A DNA stretch of 64,000 bases, taken from the NCBI GenBank assembly GCA_020740775.1, contig JAHEWK010000005.1, forward strand, positions 2,232,001-2,296,000. Reading direction: 5' to 3'. Both the position numbers and the translations under genes were made by a program. The first letter of the stretch is position 1; every line of letters starts with the position of its first letter. Positions 13,101-25,695 of this stretch are shown in pieces. The notes below the pieces were generated by a model. That model made no database searches, was not told where the DNA came from, and was given only the letters and a program-made list of their open reading frames with translations. This DNA comes from Ilyonectria destructans (taxonomy: Eukaryota; Ascomycota; Sordariomycetes; Hypocreales; Nectriaceae).

Positions 13101-15096
13101 GGGGCCTCGGCCAGGTGTCGTCACTGATCCCTTAGGGCATCCATCATTCAGGTACTGGTGGGGGTGGGCGGCTCAGGCTCAGGTCAGCAGACACGTCCAT
13201 TCCAATTGCAAGCAGTCGTTGTCATCATGACCTTCACCAGCTTGCCAGCGCATAAAACTGTCTCTCCAGCCGCATGACTCTGTCCCAGGTTCAAATTTGG
13301 GGCGTTTCTTTTTTTGCCTTGCCGTACGGAAATGGCGGGGCACACTGAGGCTGTCTCGGCTTCGACGCATTGATGAAGTTTTCTCAATGACTGGTCAGTT
13401 ATACTAGCACAGCAGGGAATGCTGTTAGCCTCCCGTCTTGCAAGTTTGCAAACTGCGCCCTTCTTGCTTCTTTTTGTCCTGCCGCTGGCCGAACCGCTTT
13501 CAGCACTTTCAACTTCCCCCGGCGCCACTCTCCCAGCCGCCGGCGGTGTTCCCTGGGCGGTGTGTTGTGGTACGTCGGCCAGCGCAGACGAGCCGTGATT
13601 GCTTCCCTCGAACTGCGGGTTCCCGACTCCCATGTCCTCTCGCTCCGCTTCGTCTTGGCCCAGGGCTGAGGACCCGATGATCTCGCGGGGGCGAGGGAGT
13701 CTTTTCTAGACGGAGGACAGCGGACGCACATCTTTTGAGAAACGGTCGAGATGGGTCGTGGACTACGGAGCGAACACCTCGATCGTTCCTCGGTTCCTCG
13801 ATCTTGTCTTACATATTACCCTGTCCGCCCTCGCATCGGGAGATCTGGGCTACATTGGTTTGTTCTCCCTTGAATGCCTCGCGGCCGCTTCTGCTCTTGC
13901 GTGCCATCAGCTGTATGTGAGCGGAGCCGCGATGAACTAAACAAATAGGTCTTAGGGCACAGATGGGGCTTTCTAGGGACGCATCTCGACTGCAGGGGGT
14001 TTTATCTTGTGCATTCTAGGAGCTCTCGACCTGTCCTCTGCCGTCTACCTGGCAGTACAGCTGAGTTGCTTGTTTATTTGCTTGTTTTACATGCTTGTTT
14101 GAGATCAGGTCGTGGACCCTGTCTCTATCGAGGGAGACCAGCCGTAGGGAATGGGATAGTATTTATGATGATCCAGCTTGGCCGGGCTCGCTCCAGTTGT
14201 GAGAGGCTTTTATCATGTCTCGGCACGCGTCTTGGCTGGAGTAAACTGCACCCCAGTGCCAGGCTCTTCTCCTCTTTGCAGACCTTTGCACATTATCCCG
14301 CAACAAGTGGCTTCCATAGGCCCGAACTTGTGCCGGCTTCCCAACACTTAAAAGAGGAGGCTCCAAAGTGAGCCATTATTTCTCGCATGCACCCAGTTGA
14401 TGTTGACAGAACTTAAAGGCTAAGGTTAGGTAAAGATGGGGTTCTCGGTGTTATCCAGTGGTGTATGGTTCATTGCCTTTAGTAAACAGCTCAAGTGGCA
14501 GAAGCCTAAGCTCGCTATAGGCAAGCTCCTGAGGTATCGAGCCCTCTTGCCCACCTCTGCCCACCTTGCCCCCCTCCTGCCTTGCTTGACCACCCCGCGC
14601 GGGCCGATAAGCGATAAGAGCTTCTTCCCCTCTTTTTTTGGGGCCTCTCTCTCGGTCAGGGCAGTCGTGCCTGCCCATGCTCCCCTGCCAGCCGGCCCTG
14701 ACCTGCCCTGAGCTCTCTGACCTTGCCCTGACCTGTCCTGTGTGCTGATGCGCCCATCTGCGTCACCACCTGGTCCAGGTTGGCTCGTGAAAGCTTTCTG
14801 GCGCCATAATAATTCCCCCCTTTCCGTAGCTGGTGAGACGATATGATCTTTTCCTGATCCCCTTGTATTGCGCCTCCTACTTCTTCTCCTGCCTTCCGGA
14901 GCGTTCGCGCATCCTTTTGATCATGATCTGTTGCTGAATGCCTTTCCTGTCTTATCTGCAGCTATTTTCTTGGCCCCTCGATACCGTATCCGGGCCGTTG
15001 CGCACTCTCCTCAACAAACTCTGGCTGGCTTTCCGCCTGCATCCGAATCGACCGACACTCCCATCGACCCTCCGAACTGCCATCGAGGCTTCAAAG
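10124..15096. other. 5-kb spacer between divergent genes
   Basis: This gap separates the divergent DUF3295 gene (-) and pfkA (+), so it should contain both promoters and 5' leaders. I see no supportable gene. It has GGAT-rich stretches near 12080-12130, a short 12-base tandem repeat at 11887-11922 and pyrimidine-rich DNA just before pfkA (14850-15090). A frame in phase with pfkA stays open from 14938, but its translation is unlike the family N-terminus, so it is treated as leader. Confidence 0.6.
11887..11922. repeat. Tandem 12-base repeat, 3 copies
   Basis: Three adjacent copies of CCCGGGGATTC followed by A or T. Each unit contains the palindrome CCCGGG. It is too short to assign to a known element. 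Confidence 0.8.
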
Positions 15097-17552
15097 ATGG
15101 CTCCCAAGAAGAAGATCGCCGTCATGACCTCGGGAGGTGACTCCCCAGGCATGAACGCTGCCGTGCGCGCCGTCGTTCGCATGACCATCCACATGGGCTG
15201 CGATGCCTACTGCGTCTACGAAGGATACGAGGGCCTGGTGCAAGGTGGCCACCTCATTCGCAGAATGGAATGGGATGATGTCCGCGGCTGGCTGTCTGAG
15301 GGCGGTACACTCATCGGAACTGCCCGGTGCATGGCCTTCTACGAGCGTCCTGGACGCTTGACAGCCGCCAAGAACCTGGTCCTCTCTGGCATCGACGCCC
15401 TCATCATCTGCGGAGGTGACGGCTCCCTGACTGGTGCTGACAAGTTCCGCTCAGAATGGCCCTCGCTTTTGGAGGAGCTCGTCGGCAACGGCGAGTTGAC
15501 CGCTGACCAGGTCAAGCCTTACCAGCACCTCAACATCGTCGGCCTCGTCGGCTCCATCGACAACGATTTGGCCGGCACCGATGCCACCATCGGATGCTAC
15601 TCTGCCCTCGCTCGCATCTGCGAAATGGTTGACTACATCGAGGCAACTGCCTCTTCACACTCTCGTGCCTTCGTCATTGAAGTCATGGGAAGGCATTGCG
15701 GTTGGCTGGCCCTAATGGCCGGCGTTGCTACTGGAGCTGACTTCGTCTTCATCCCTGAACGTCCTAGGGAGCACGACTGGAAGGAAGACATGGTTAATGT
15801 TGTCAGAAGAGTTAGCAAAATTCCATTGACGCGCAAATTGAACATACGCTAACGTAGTATAGCACCGTAAAATTGGCAAGCGTAAGACCATCGTCATTGT
15901 GGCCGAAGGCGCTCGCGACAAGAACGGCACCAAGATCACTGCTGAAGAAATCAAGGATCTCCTTGCCGACAAGGCCGAAGGTGGTCTCGCCCTCGACACT
16001 CGCATCACCACCCTTGGACATGTCCAGCGAGGTGGTACCGCCGTGGCATACGATCGAATGCTTGCTACCCTGCAGGGTGTGGAGGCTGTCAAGGCAGTCC
16101 TCGATGCCACTCCCGAGACTGAAACTCCTTTCATCGCCATCACGGAGAACAAGATTGTTCGAAAGCCGTTGATGAAGGCTGTGGCCGAAACCAAGAAGTG
16201 CTCTGAGGCTGTGGACTCCAAGGATTTTGAGAAAGCCATGTCCCTCCGAGATTCCGAGTTTGAAGACCAGTGGAATTCGTACATGTTGACAACTAACGTT
16301 ATGGTTAACGACAAAATGCTACCCGAGACAGACGTGAGTCTTCTTTCTCGTAATATCGGTCAACTAGTTGCTAACATCTTCATAGCGCATGAAGATCGGC
16401 TTCATCAATGTCGGTGCTCCTGCTGGTGGCATGAACGCTGCAGTCCGCGCCGCCGTTGCGTACTGTCTGTCGCGAGGACATGAGCCCATTGCCATTCACA
16501 ATGGCTTTGCTGGGTTTGCCAGACATCACGGCGACGATCCCGTAGGATCCGTCCGTCCTTTCAACTGGCTTGAGGTCGATGGCTGGGCCAGCAAGGGTGG
16601 TTCTGAGATTGGCACTAACCGAGAACTCCCCGGCGACTCTGGTATGGAGTTAATTGCCAACCTCATTGAGGAGTACGGACTCGACGCCCTCTTCCTAGTA
16701 GGTGGATTCGAGGCCTTCCACTCTATTTCGCAAATGCGAAAGGCCAGGGACCAGTATCCTTCCCTCTGTATCCCCATGTGCCTGCTTCCCGCAACCGTCT
16801 CCAACAACGTGCCTGGAACCGAATACTCGCTTGGTTCTGATACTTGCCTCAACGAGCTGGTTAGCTACTGTGACAAGATCAAGCAGTCGGCGTCTGCTAC
16901 CCGCCGTCGTGTCTTCGTCATTGAGACCCAGGGAGGCAGGTCTGGTTACATCGCAACACTGAGCGGCCTCGATGTCGGCGCCTCAGCCGTCTACATCCCT
17001 GAGGAAGGTATCAGCCTTGAGATGCTTAACGCTGATGTCCAGCATCTCAAGACGGTGTTCAACAATGACAAGGGCCAGTCCCGCGCTGGCCGCCTTATTC
17101 TCGTTAACGAGAAGGCCAGCAAAGTCTACAATGCCAAGCTCATCGCAGACATCATCCGTGAGGAAGCTCACGATCGATTTGAGAGCCGAGAGAGCATCCC
17201 CGGACACGTTCAGCAGGGTGGAGTTCCCTCCCCCATGGATCGCTGCCGAGCTGTCCGTTTGGCGATCAAGTGCATCCAGCATCTCGAGGCCTTTGGCTGC
17301 AATGCTCACAACCATGTGAAGAAGGACCCCAACAGCACAACTGTCATTGGCATCCAGGGCTCCGAGGTCGTTTTCACTCCCATGAAGGAGCTGGAGGAGA
17401 CCGGTACTGACTGGCCCAACCGACGGCCCAAGAGCGCTCACTGGATGGGCTTGTCTGAGGTTGTGAACATTCTGGGTGGTCGACCCGAATATCCCAAGCC
17501 GGAGAAGAGCTTGACGGGCCTAGTTGCCAAGGACATGAAACGTGGTTTGTGA
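15097..17552 (+). CDS. pfkA: ATP-dependent 6-phosphofructokinase, 783 aa
   Basis: Phosphorylates fructose 6-phosphate to the 1,6-bisphosphate with ATP, the committed step of glycolysis, in the cytosol. Exons: 15097-15810, 15863-16333 and 16386-17552; both introns are 52 bases, phase 0, with GCTAAC branch sites. It has the eukaryotic tandem-PFK layout. The N-terminal catalytic half shows [10 protein letters not shown] (11-20), the GGDGS ATP/Mg loop (106-110), [11 protein letters not shown] with catalytic Asp (152-162) and MGRHCGW (197-203). The second half starts near residue 396 with a related but diverged VGAPAGGMN motif and is the allosteric half. The length equals that of typical Aspergillus-type PfkA proteins; the longer N-terminal domain of yeast subunits is absent. 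The start is the ATG before MAPKKKIAV. The identification is firm. Confidence 0.97.
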
Positions 17553-20500
17553 AGAGCCTGATTTTGCAGTAATCCCAGTTTGGTTTTTAAGTTGTGGCAC
17601 CGGTTGAGTTCAATGAAACAAAATGCTTCTCGATCCTACAGGTTTATTATTAATAGCAAATATTTAAAGCCCAGTTCACTGTGTCCACTGTGCACACTTA
17701 TAATTATTTCATTTTCGTAACTAAGGTAACGCTGTTTGCAAGTGTGATGATTGCCAAATTATGAGGTTGTTCATGACCCTCTTTCCAATACAAGCTATAG
17801 GGGAGTCCATACAAAGAAGGGCGCTTCAAGAGGGTAAGTAATGGCATGTAACTTTATACCTAGACGTGTAACAAGAATAAAACGCATGGCAATAATAGTT
17901 GAGTTACTCGGAGTAACTGATTCCAACAAGGACGTAACTCTCTTCTTCCTTTTGGAGTTTCCCTGGTTTCTTGTGTTAAGGATGGCCAGTCCTGGTACTC
18001 ATGTACTACCAACGTAATGGCTAAGAATGTTCCGCAAAAATGGGATTTGCCTTCCATGCAGCTCAAATGCATTATCACAATAATTAGCACGAGACTTGGG
18101 TGGCTGGGAATGGATGGGTACTTCACCTCCGGCCGACTCTCTTCCAGGCCTCTCCGTCGTGTTATATTCTTGACTTGATCTGCTTCGTGCAACAAACAAG
18201 TTCTAACTACTCTCGACAATCCTTTCATGTTGAAGTATCTTCACTCTGCTCGATTTCTTTAGGTTCTGATGATTCCAAGTCGAAAATATAGGAAGCCACG
18301 CGAGGACTCCATGGAGAAATCGGGACTCTAGTATGGGAGCTGATCCATGAACCCGCGAGCAAGAACGTCTGATTTCTCGGCAGCAAGCTAGTTGAGAACA
18401 GACAATACCCCTTGTACTCATGGACCAACCCTATTGCAGTGGGTTTCTGGCTCATACATCCTACCGATGAGAATAGATCACATACCCCTACTTTGGCAAC
18501 TTGACGTGAGTAGTCTATCCAAGTCGTGCTCTTGCGCCACCAACAGCTGTGGGGCTTCATCTGTCGCTCGGGGGCGGGAGATTCGACACAATGTCTAGTT
18601 GCTTCGACTGTTTCGACTTCGCCATTCTTGGAGTTGGCAGACTCGGTACTTTATGCCTCGGATTGATGGTAGGAGAAGAACGGCAACTAAAGCAGCATGG
18701 CTCTGGTATTGACACCATGGAGTGCGCAAGATTTTTCAAGAAATTGATTACGTCTGAAAACGATGGTCGCAAGAGTGGTGTTTAATGTAGGGGCGGAGGA
18801 GCTGGTTCTAATAACAGAATGAACGGTTGAGTCTTTTGGAGATGAACAGGCCATGGTGCTAAGATGGCGTTTTGCTCCAGGATCACGTTGGCCTAGCATC
18901 TTTGACCGGGTGCCAATATTGAGGCCAACCAGTGAGCTTCTTCTGGAGAAGCATTTCAAATATTCACATCGACTCCAGGTCATCATCTTGTTGCGTGGTT
19001 ATGTTCTCTTCAGTTCCTGCGTGACTGCTGCTGGTGTATTCAAACCAGCAATCTATTTGCATCAATTCAACCCAGTAAGCCGACGAAAGACATGTCTAAG
19101 CTAATATAAAAACAGCCAGATAATTATGGCCATGGCGACTAAACCGGGTGGTATAGCTGGTGTTGTTCTCCGTGTGAGTTTCGGTTATCAAAGGGAGGAT
19201 CGGACGCTTTCGGGCGGCCAGAATTTGGGCCGACTATCGAAAGAGTGGCAATCCACATGCATAGTTTGACAGTAGTGACCTCAGGTCAAAATCCTGTAGC
19301 ACATGCTTGGGGATTCTTTGCAGGTTCATCAAGATTGATGCTCAGGTTTTCTGGGAAGTAAGAGTGCTGAGGAAACGCACCCCAGAGTGAGAGGCACGAT
19401 GATGGGAGGCTGCTATCATCAATTACTTGACGATGGAGTGCAGACCATACTTTAGCGGCTGTATTGTATGTCACACGGTACTGCTCTTCACTACGTTGAA
19501 TATCATTTTCCATAATCCGGTAGAAGCGCGATTGTGGGACAAGAAGCTGCTCGGATGATGGAAAATAAAGTTAAAAGCGATCAAGCACTGGGAAGTGCTA
19601 GTAAGGGAACACGACGAGACGGTGGGCTCCTATCCGCAGTACCTGGTTAGATTTGACAATGGTGTAGCCCCCACTTAGCCTACCGATATCAAAGGCTTCA
19701 AAGCTGCTCCTGATGTTTGTCGGCGGGGTGTCTTATTTTATGACAGCATCGGGTGTTGGTAGCGGAACAGATTATATCCAGAGTACGACCTGATCCGATG
19801 AGTACATATTTGACTTCTCAGCCTTAAATGGTCATGCAGTGCTCTTGGCCGTACGATACACACAGTATAGAACACGGGTGTGAAGGATGATACAGTGGGA
19901 TGCACAAAGTTTGCAGTCGATCAGTCGCTCATACAATACGCTAGTCTATATTAGGGTACAGTTTATAGCCAACATAAGGGTTAAGGTAAGAGTTAACGTA
20001 AAGTTTTTATTTCTATTTTATTTTATTTGAAAACATAATACCTTATTATAAAGCAGCAAGAGACACTGATCTATTATGCTTAGTCAAGCTCTTACGGCAC
20101 AAGTATTCTGGTGCAACCTTTCTACGTTCCACTGTAGGAGGCACTGCTTTTACCTGAGATCATGGTTCCACGACGCACTGTTTAGTCGAACAGCAAGCCC
20201 TGGTCGGTGTGGGTTTTCGACTTCACTGCATTCTTGAAAGCTTTACAGAGTAAAGTGTCAATATATTAAAATGTGGTCCGGCGATGCATTGTACAAAGTA
20301 AGCAAAAACTCAAAATAGACGTGCAACAGCCTCACTGTCTTCACCAAGATATCTGGGAGACTTACTTCGAGCCTGCATGCAACAAAAAAGTCATGGTCCA
20401 ATCAGGGTATCAGACCTCTAATAAAACATTTATCTGTATTGGTGGTTCAGTTATTTATATCAGCCAACTTAAAAGCCTAGAGACATACAGCATTAATACC

Positions 20501-22820
20501 CTGTTTGAAAGTGTGGCTTTATGTTTGCATCTCCGCCTTGGGTGAATAGTGATTCGAGGTCTTTAATTTCGTACGGTGTAGGGTAAGTCGCCCAGTTGCC
20601 CTTTCGAGGGGCCTCCTGGGCAACATAGGAGCGTCCCACTTAGTAGAGCCGTGATTTGGGACTTGGGGTGCACCGCCTATCCCGCTTCGTCCCGTCCCGC
20701 GGAGCACAAGTGAAAAATCCTTGTTTATTGCACTTTCTCTCCATTCTGATGTGCAAATACAGGAATTTGTTGAGGTGGACAAGGAGGAAACCAGGCTGGG
20801 CTCTGGAGATTAGGCGGCCGCACAGCCCTACGCCGATGCTGTCAGGCTGAGCCACAGCAGGTATGGGAACAGGCGCACACGACCCACTTCACCATTGCAT
20901 GTGACAGACAACCTCGCAACGCTGAGAATGACGAAGTTGATCCTGGAGGGATGGAGGGATGGAGGGAATTGGGGAATTATGGTACAATGGATCGACGGAA
21001 ATGGCTTGCGATACGGCTAACATCTTACACTTCTCCCAGGTACGGATACAACCCTTCTCATCGGGCTCTTAGTGGCCCCCCCAGACCCCACGGTCGGGCT
21101 GCCTCGATACCAGCAACATCCCCGTTCCCGTCCACTTTCCAGGCTTCTGGACGATACCCAAGCAATCTAAGCTTCCGCTGAGTGCCCAGGCGGTGACGGG
21201 GAACCCTGTTATGATTTCAATGCCCGACAAACCGCTCGTCGATCCCTCCGACATGGCGTTCTTGACGTTGCTGCCGTGAAAATTCTGACCGGACAGGCTC
21301 CCAGATGCCCTCTCGAAGCCTGGTGGATTCGGAGATACGTACAGCAATATGCAGGCGGCGCTTCACACCGAGCAGGCTGTGAGCTGCCGATGAGTCGAGC
21401 CCAGGCTGCAGATGCAACAAATGCAGCATGGGCGAGACGCTGAAAAGAGGTGCGTTCTGGCGCTAACATGGGTGGCTTTCCGCCTTGCCCTGCCACTCAA
21501 CTACCGCTCAAGAAAGAGACCAAAACTGGAGACCAACCAAGACAAGGAGTGGGCTGTGAGTGGCCCTGTGCCCTGTGGATGCCGCCTGTGGGCTGTGTGA
21601 GCTGCTGCACCATTGCGTCAACGGATATCCACACCTGGATCTTGACGCCAGGATTGCAGTCGCGGGGTCCTGGCAAACCTGGGCGTTTTCAACCAAGAGT
21701 TGGCAGACATTCATCCATGCTGCGAATCATGATCCCGGGCAGAGCAGGGACAGAAACCGCGGTTCCTCTCCAGTCTTCCCCCCTGGTGGTCTTTTCAAGC
21801 CGGACGAGAGAGCTAGACAGCGGTGGATACCGGCCGACCCCAAATGAAAGGCGTCGTCAGGCTGGATGGTCTCATGTTCTGCCGGGCTGCGCGACTGACC
21901 CTCCATCACGGCGTTCGCGTGGGCGAGGAGCTCGGCTCATTGGGCCGCCATGGCACCCTTGTTGGTGAGACCAGTTGATGGCTAGACAAGCTGCCAAATG
22001 TGTGGCAAGGCCGGCCGGATGACAGGCAGCCCAGCGGTCCTCGTCCTGGTCGCGGAGGCGGACGCAGTACGTAGTAGGCTCAAGGGCGGCAATGCGATGC
22101 GATCCATGCGGCCCCCAGCGCGAGCAGAGCCCTTGGTCCTTTGTGACTGCGACTCAGCCTGGCCATCAAAAAGCCTTCGACCCTCCCTTCCCATTTGCCC
22201 TTCCACCTTCTTCCTCACGGCTCACCCCCTCTTCTTGTTCCCGACGCTGCCGCTCTTTGCTTCTTCCAGAAGAACAAGGAACTCTGTTGAATCCCGTCCA
22301 TCCTCTATCCTCGCTTCTATTGCTTCCCGTGAGCGGACCGCTGCCACACTCGTCACTAGCCAGGCCAGGCCGACCCAGCAACAACCCTCCATCCCCGCTC
22401 TAGCCTGTAGCCCCTCCGACAAGGTCGCGGCTGACTCTATTCCTGGCCGGGGGGTCCTTTCATCATTGCTGTCGGATGACGACGTTGCTTGTCGTTGCCC
22501 ACCCTGATTCTTGCGGCGTCCAGCTCGCGCGCCATTAAATCCACCTGACTCTCAAAACCACCTGTCGATCTTGGCTCCTTGGTTACACATCTCTTCTTCC
22601 TTCATTCTTCCTTCAACATCGTCGCATCTTTGGTTTTTGCCAGTTTTCAAGACTCTTGATAGCGGCTCCTCTCAGCGACATTGAGGCTCACCACACGGAC
22701 CCCGCTTCGCCGGACCACCCACATCACCTACGTCACCGAATCTGCCCACTGAGCTGGTTGCCTACCGAATCTACAAAACACCACAACTAAAAGCATCCGG
22801 ATTCTCTTGATCTGACTGTC
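17553..22820. other. Gene-poor, partly AT-rich region, 5.3 kb
   Basis: I found no supportable gene. The part from about 17570 to 20560 is visibly richer in A/T than the flanks, with an AT-rich core near 19960-20060 and 20230-20530. Short open frames such as 18225-18560 (-), 18687-18986 (-) and 19286-19513 (-) have no recognisable domain and no joinable exon chain. The composition fits decayed, possibly RIP-mutated sequence, but no terminal repeats or transposase were seen. The last kilobase, with pyrimidine-rich DNA at 22200-22800, probably holds the promoter and leader of the next gene. Confidence 0.5.
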
Positions 22821-24498
22821 ATGTCCGCACGCGGTGTCAGAACTACCGAGTTCGAGGAGCGGGACTATTACCCCGCTCCTCGTCGCTCTGCGCCCGACCT
22901 GACCGATGAGGTCGACTACCGTCGCCGCACTGTCACTATCGACCCTCCCAGCAGAGAAGAGCGCGCTCCGGCCTTCCTGAGAGGCGAGGGTCGTCGGCCT
23001 GAAGCAGGCCCCATGGTCCTTCGCCAAAGACAGGTTGAGACCATCGACCGCCACCACCCCAGAAGCCCCAGCCCTGTTCGCGTGCGAGAGGAGCGTATCA
23101 TTCGGAGGCCCCGGAGCGTCTCCCCAAGCAGCCATGACCACGAGCACGAGCGTTCCCGCACAAGAGTGGTTGAGCGCGAACGTGTTAGAGAGCCCTCTCG
23201 GAAGCGATCTCCCTCACCACGTGTGGTGAGGTACGTCGCACCACCCCGACGGTCGCCTTCTCCAGAGGAACATGAACATGACATTGAGCGCGAGCGCATT
23301 CGCACGCGTATCGTGGAGCGCGAGAAGGTCCCTTCGCCTCCCCCGAGGCGCGAGCCTACTCCCTCTCCTCCCCCTCCGCAGGTTATTCGCGGACCAACCA
23401 TTGAAAGAGAAGTTATCACACATTGGCGAGACATTGATCATGGTAAGCACAATCCTCAAAATTTCCTCAAGGCCAGAGACTAATAGCCAATAGGTGTCAT
23501 CAAGGCCAGGCATCCCACTCCTCCTCCTCCGCCTCGCGCACCTTCGCGTGTGAGGGAGCGTGAGACAGATATTGATATTTCCTTGACCAAGAACAAGACT
23601 GAAGTTGATATCTCGCGGACAACTCGCACTCGATCCAAGAGCCGCGAGAGACGTTCCCACTACCACGATGACGACTTGGTGATTCGACGAGACACCGAGC
23701 GTGTCAGGTGGGATGACCAGCCCAATCGACGCCGAGCGCACTCGGCAGCTCCCACACCTAACGCCGTTGACGAAGAAGGGGATTATCTTACATCCAAGGT
23801 CGATTCACGTGGTCGCATGGGTGAAGCCTGGGGAGGCGCCACCAAGGACTGGGCCATTGTGGATGTTCCCCCTGGCACCGAGCGCATTCGCATGGATGGC
23901 GTTGGCGGTGGAAGTACCGACACCTCTTGGAGTAGATACAGTGGTGTTCGAAGGACCCAGTTCATCCCCGAGAGAGATGGTGCCCCGGCACCGGCACCGA
24001 GGGACCCTTCTCCCCCGCCCAGTCGCGACCGCGTGAACGTCTCGGTCTATGACCGTGAGAGGGAAATTGATATCGAAAAGGTCACGGATCGGCGAGTTTC
24101 GCGACCAGCCCCGCCGCCCAAGGATATGTGGACTGAGATCACCAAGGATCTCGTCGTGCGGGAGGCGATTGAGGAGCTGGGCTACGACTACGAGGAGACG
24201 AACCAGTTCTTTTATATCATGGACTACCTGCGATATGTAAGTCTGCTCCCAAGATTTTTGACACTACAAGAAGCGAGTTCTAACAGTTGCATAGGATGAC
24301 GTTCTTCACCTGGTTGACATTTCGGACGAGATCCGCCGAGCCCGAAAGCAGCGCACCCGCGAGCTCGAGTATGAGCGAGAATACCAGGAAGATTGGGAGC
24401 GCACCCGCCACCGTCACCCGGGATCCCGGTGGGACGAGATCGTGGAGCGTGACCTAGTGTATGAGGGTCGACCGCCGCCCCGTGGCTACATCCGATAA
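22821..24498 (+). CDS. Arg/Glu-rich protein with fungal C-terminal domain (DUF8035-like), 522 aa
   Basis: Exons: 22821-23442, 23494-24236 and 24295-24498. The introns are 51 and 58 bases, with CTAAT and CTAAC branch sites, and the joins keep frame (G|GT and phase 0). The first 400 residues are low complexity: many RE/ER/RS dipeptides, RxRTRVVERERV-type blocks and Pro-rich runs, probably disordered. The C-terminal 125 residues are ordered: PPKDMWTEITKDLVVREAI at about 413-431, then EELGYDYEET, FFYIMDYLRY and a charged helix DISDEIRRARKQRTRELEYE. That block resembles a domain conserved in filamentous fungi that I believe is catalogued as DUF8035; the number is from memory. No catalytic motif is visible. 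RE/RS-rich composition suggests RNA- or chromatin-associated work, but function is unknown. Confidence 0.85.
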
Positions 24499-25695
24499 AC
24501 GGATTGCAGAAGCACGTTTGCCTCAGTTTCCGATGCTCAATATGTTGGCGTTATCGGGCAGTAACACCATACGATGATACGTTGCAAGTTAGAGAGAGGA
24601 CAACAGCCCTTGTCGGATTACGAATACCTTGTTGGAGACTCTTGGACTACAGGACATTGGACCATGTTTGAAGCTTGCTTAAGGATGACGTGGTGAGCGT
24701 TGTGGACTCTGGGTGACCAATTTGGCGACTTGGGATTGAAATCCGTGTCCTTTGGGTTACAGAGGATGTACGGAGTATGAATAATGAACGGGTCAATATG
24801 GTGCGAGATGAGCTTGGATGGGATGGGATTGGTTTGGATGTTTGTAGATGCTTTACTAAAGTCGTTCTAAGGACGATGACAATCAATCACGAGTTATGAC
24901 AAGAAAGACAAATGACGGCGCAGACGACGGGTGATTGGGCGTCCCTCAGACCGGTGACCTCATCCGCCAGAGAATCCTGTCGGGAGAAGAACGGCTAGCG
25001 CGCCCCACATCGCCGACCCCGCGACTGGACGGCGGAGTGGACGGCGGAGGATACGACGTAGCGAAGCCGGATGGGGCTGGCGGGGGCCTCATCATGCTGG
25101 AGGGCACTGGAAGAGTGACTGGAGAATGCATTGTACTACGTGATACGTGCTAAATGCTACGCAGAAAGGCCCTGGAAGCATGCCGACGTGGGGGGAACAG
25201 AGGAGAAAACGCTTCGAATGACTGAAAGGGCGTACTGCAGGGCGCGGCACAATGGCCCATGGGCGCTGACGAAGCGATTCGAAAGCCAATCCGCGATGGA
25301 GACGGGTTCGCCGCCCCACCCTGCGCCCAGCACCTAGCACAAACCAGCCAATATTTGTGAAGTGCCGGTCCGGCGCAGCGCCCAGCAAGGGACGGGAGAA
25401 AAAAATTATGAAAGCGGGCAGTGGCGGCTTCGGGTCTTCTTCTGCGTCCTGGCCTGGTACGCTCGGTTTGTGAACGTCCATTGTGTGACTCAAGCCTCTC
25501 GACTGTGACTCTTGGATCCTTTACTGGCATTCTTGTCTCAAGTGCTCTTCCTATATCAAGGCCCATACGCGGCTCGTCTTTGGACTTCAGACTTTGGTCA
25601 ACTTTGCCAATTCCAATTCCAATTCCAAAAAATATCACCCCTCCTTCCTCAAACCACCCCAGACCCCATCGTGGTCTGCCCCGCATTCAGTCAAG
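24499..25695. other. Intergenic region and LEU4 5' leader
   Basis: Spacer of 1.2 kb between two co-oriented genes, holding the 3' UTR of the RE-rich gene and the promoter and leader of LEU4. The tandem ACGGCGGA near 25030 and GCCGGTCCGGC at 25364-25374 are GC-rich palindromic words. An open frame starts at 25512 and runs in phase with LEU4 exon 2 (see findings). Confidence 0.5.

Noticed and set aside
14938..15096. In-frame N-terminal extension of pfkA (53 codons)
   Set aside because: The extension has no family similarity, and the ATG at 15097 gives the typical fungal start and the usual 783-residue length.
25365..25373. CCGGTCCGG as a Leu3 binding site for LEU4
   Set aside because: The Leu3 consensus needs two bases between the CCGG halves (CCGGNNCCGG); here there is one.
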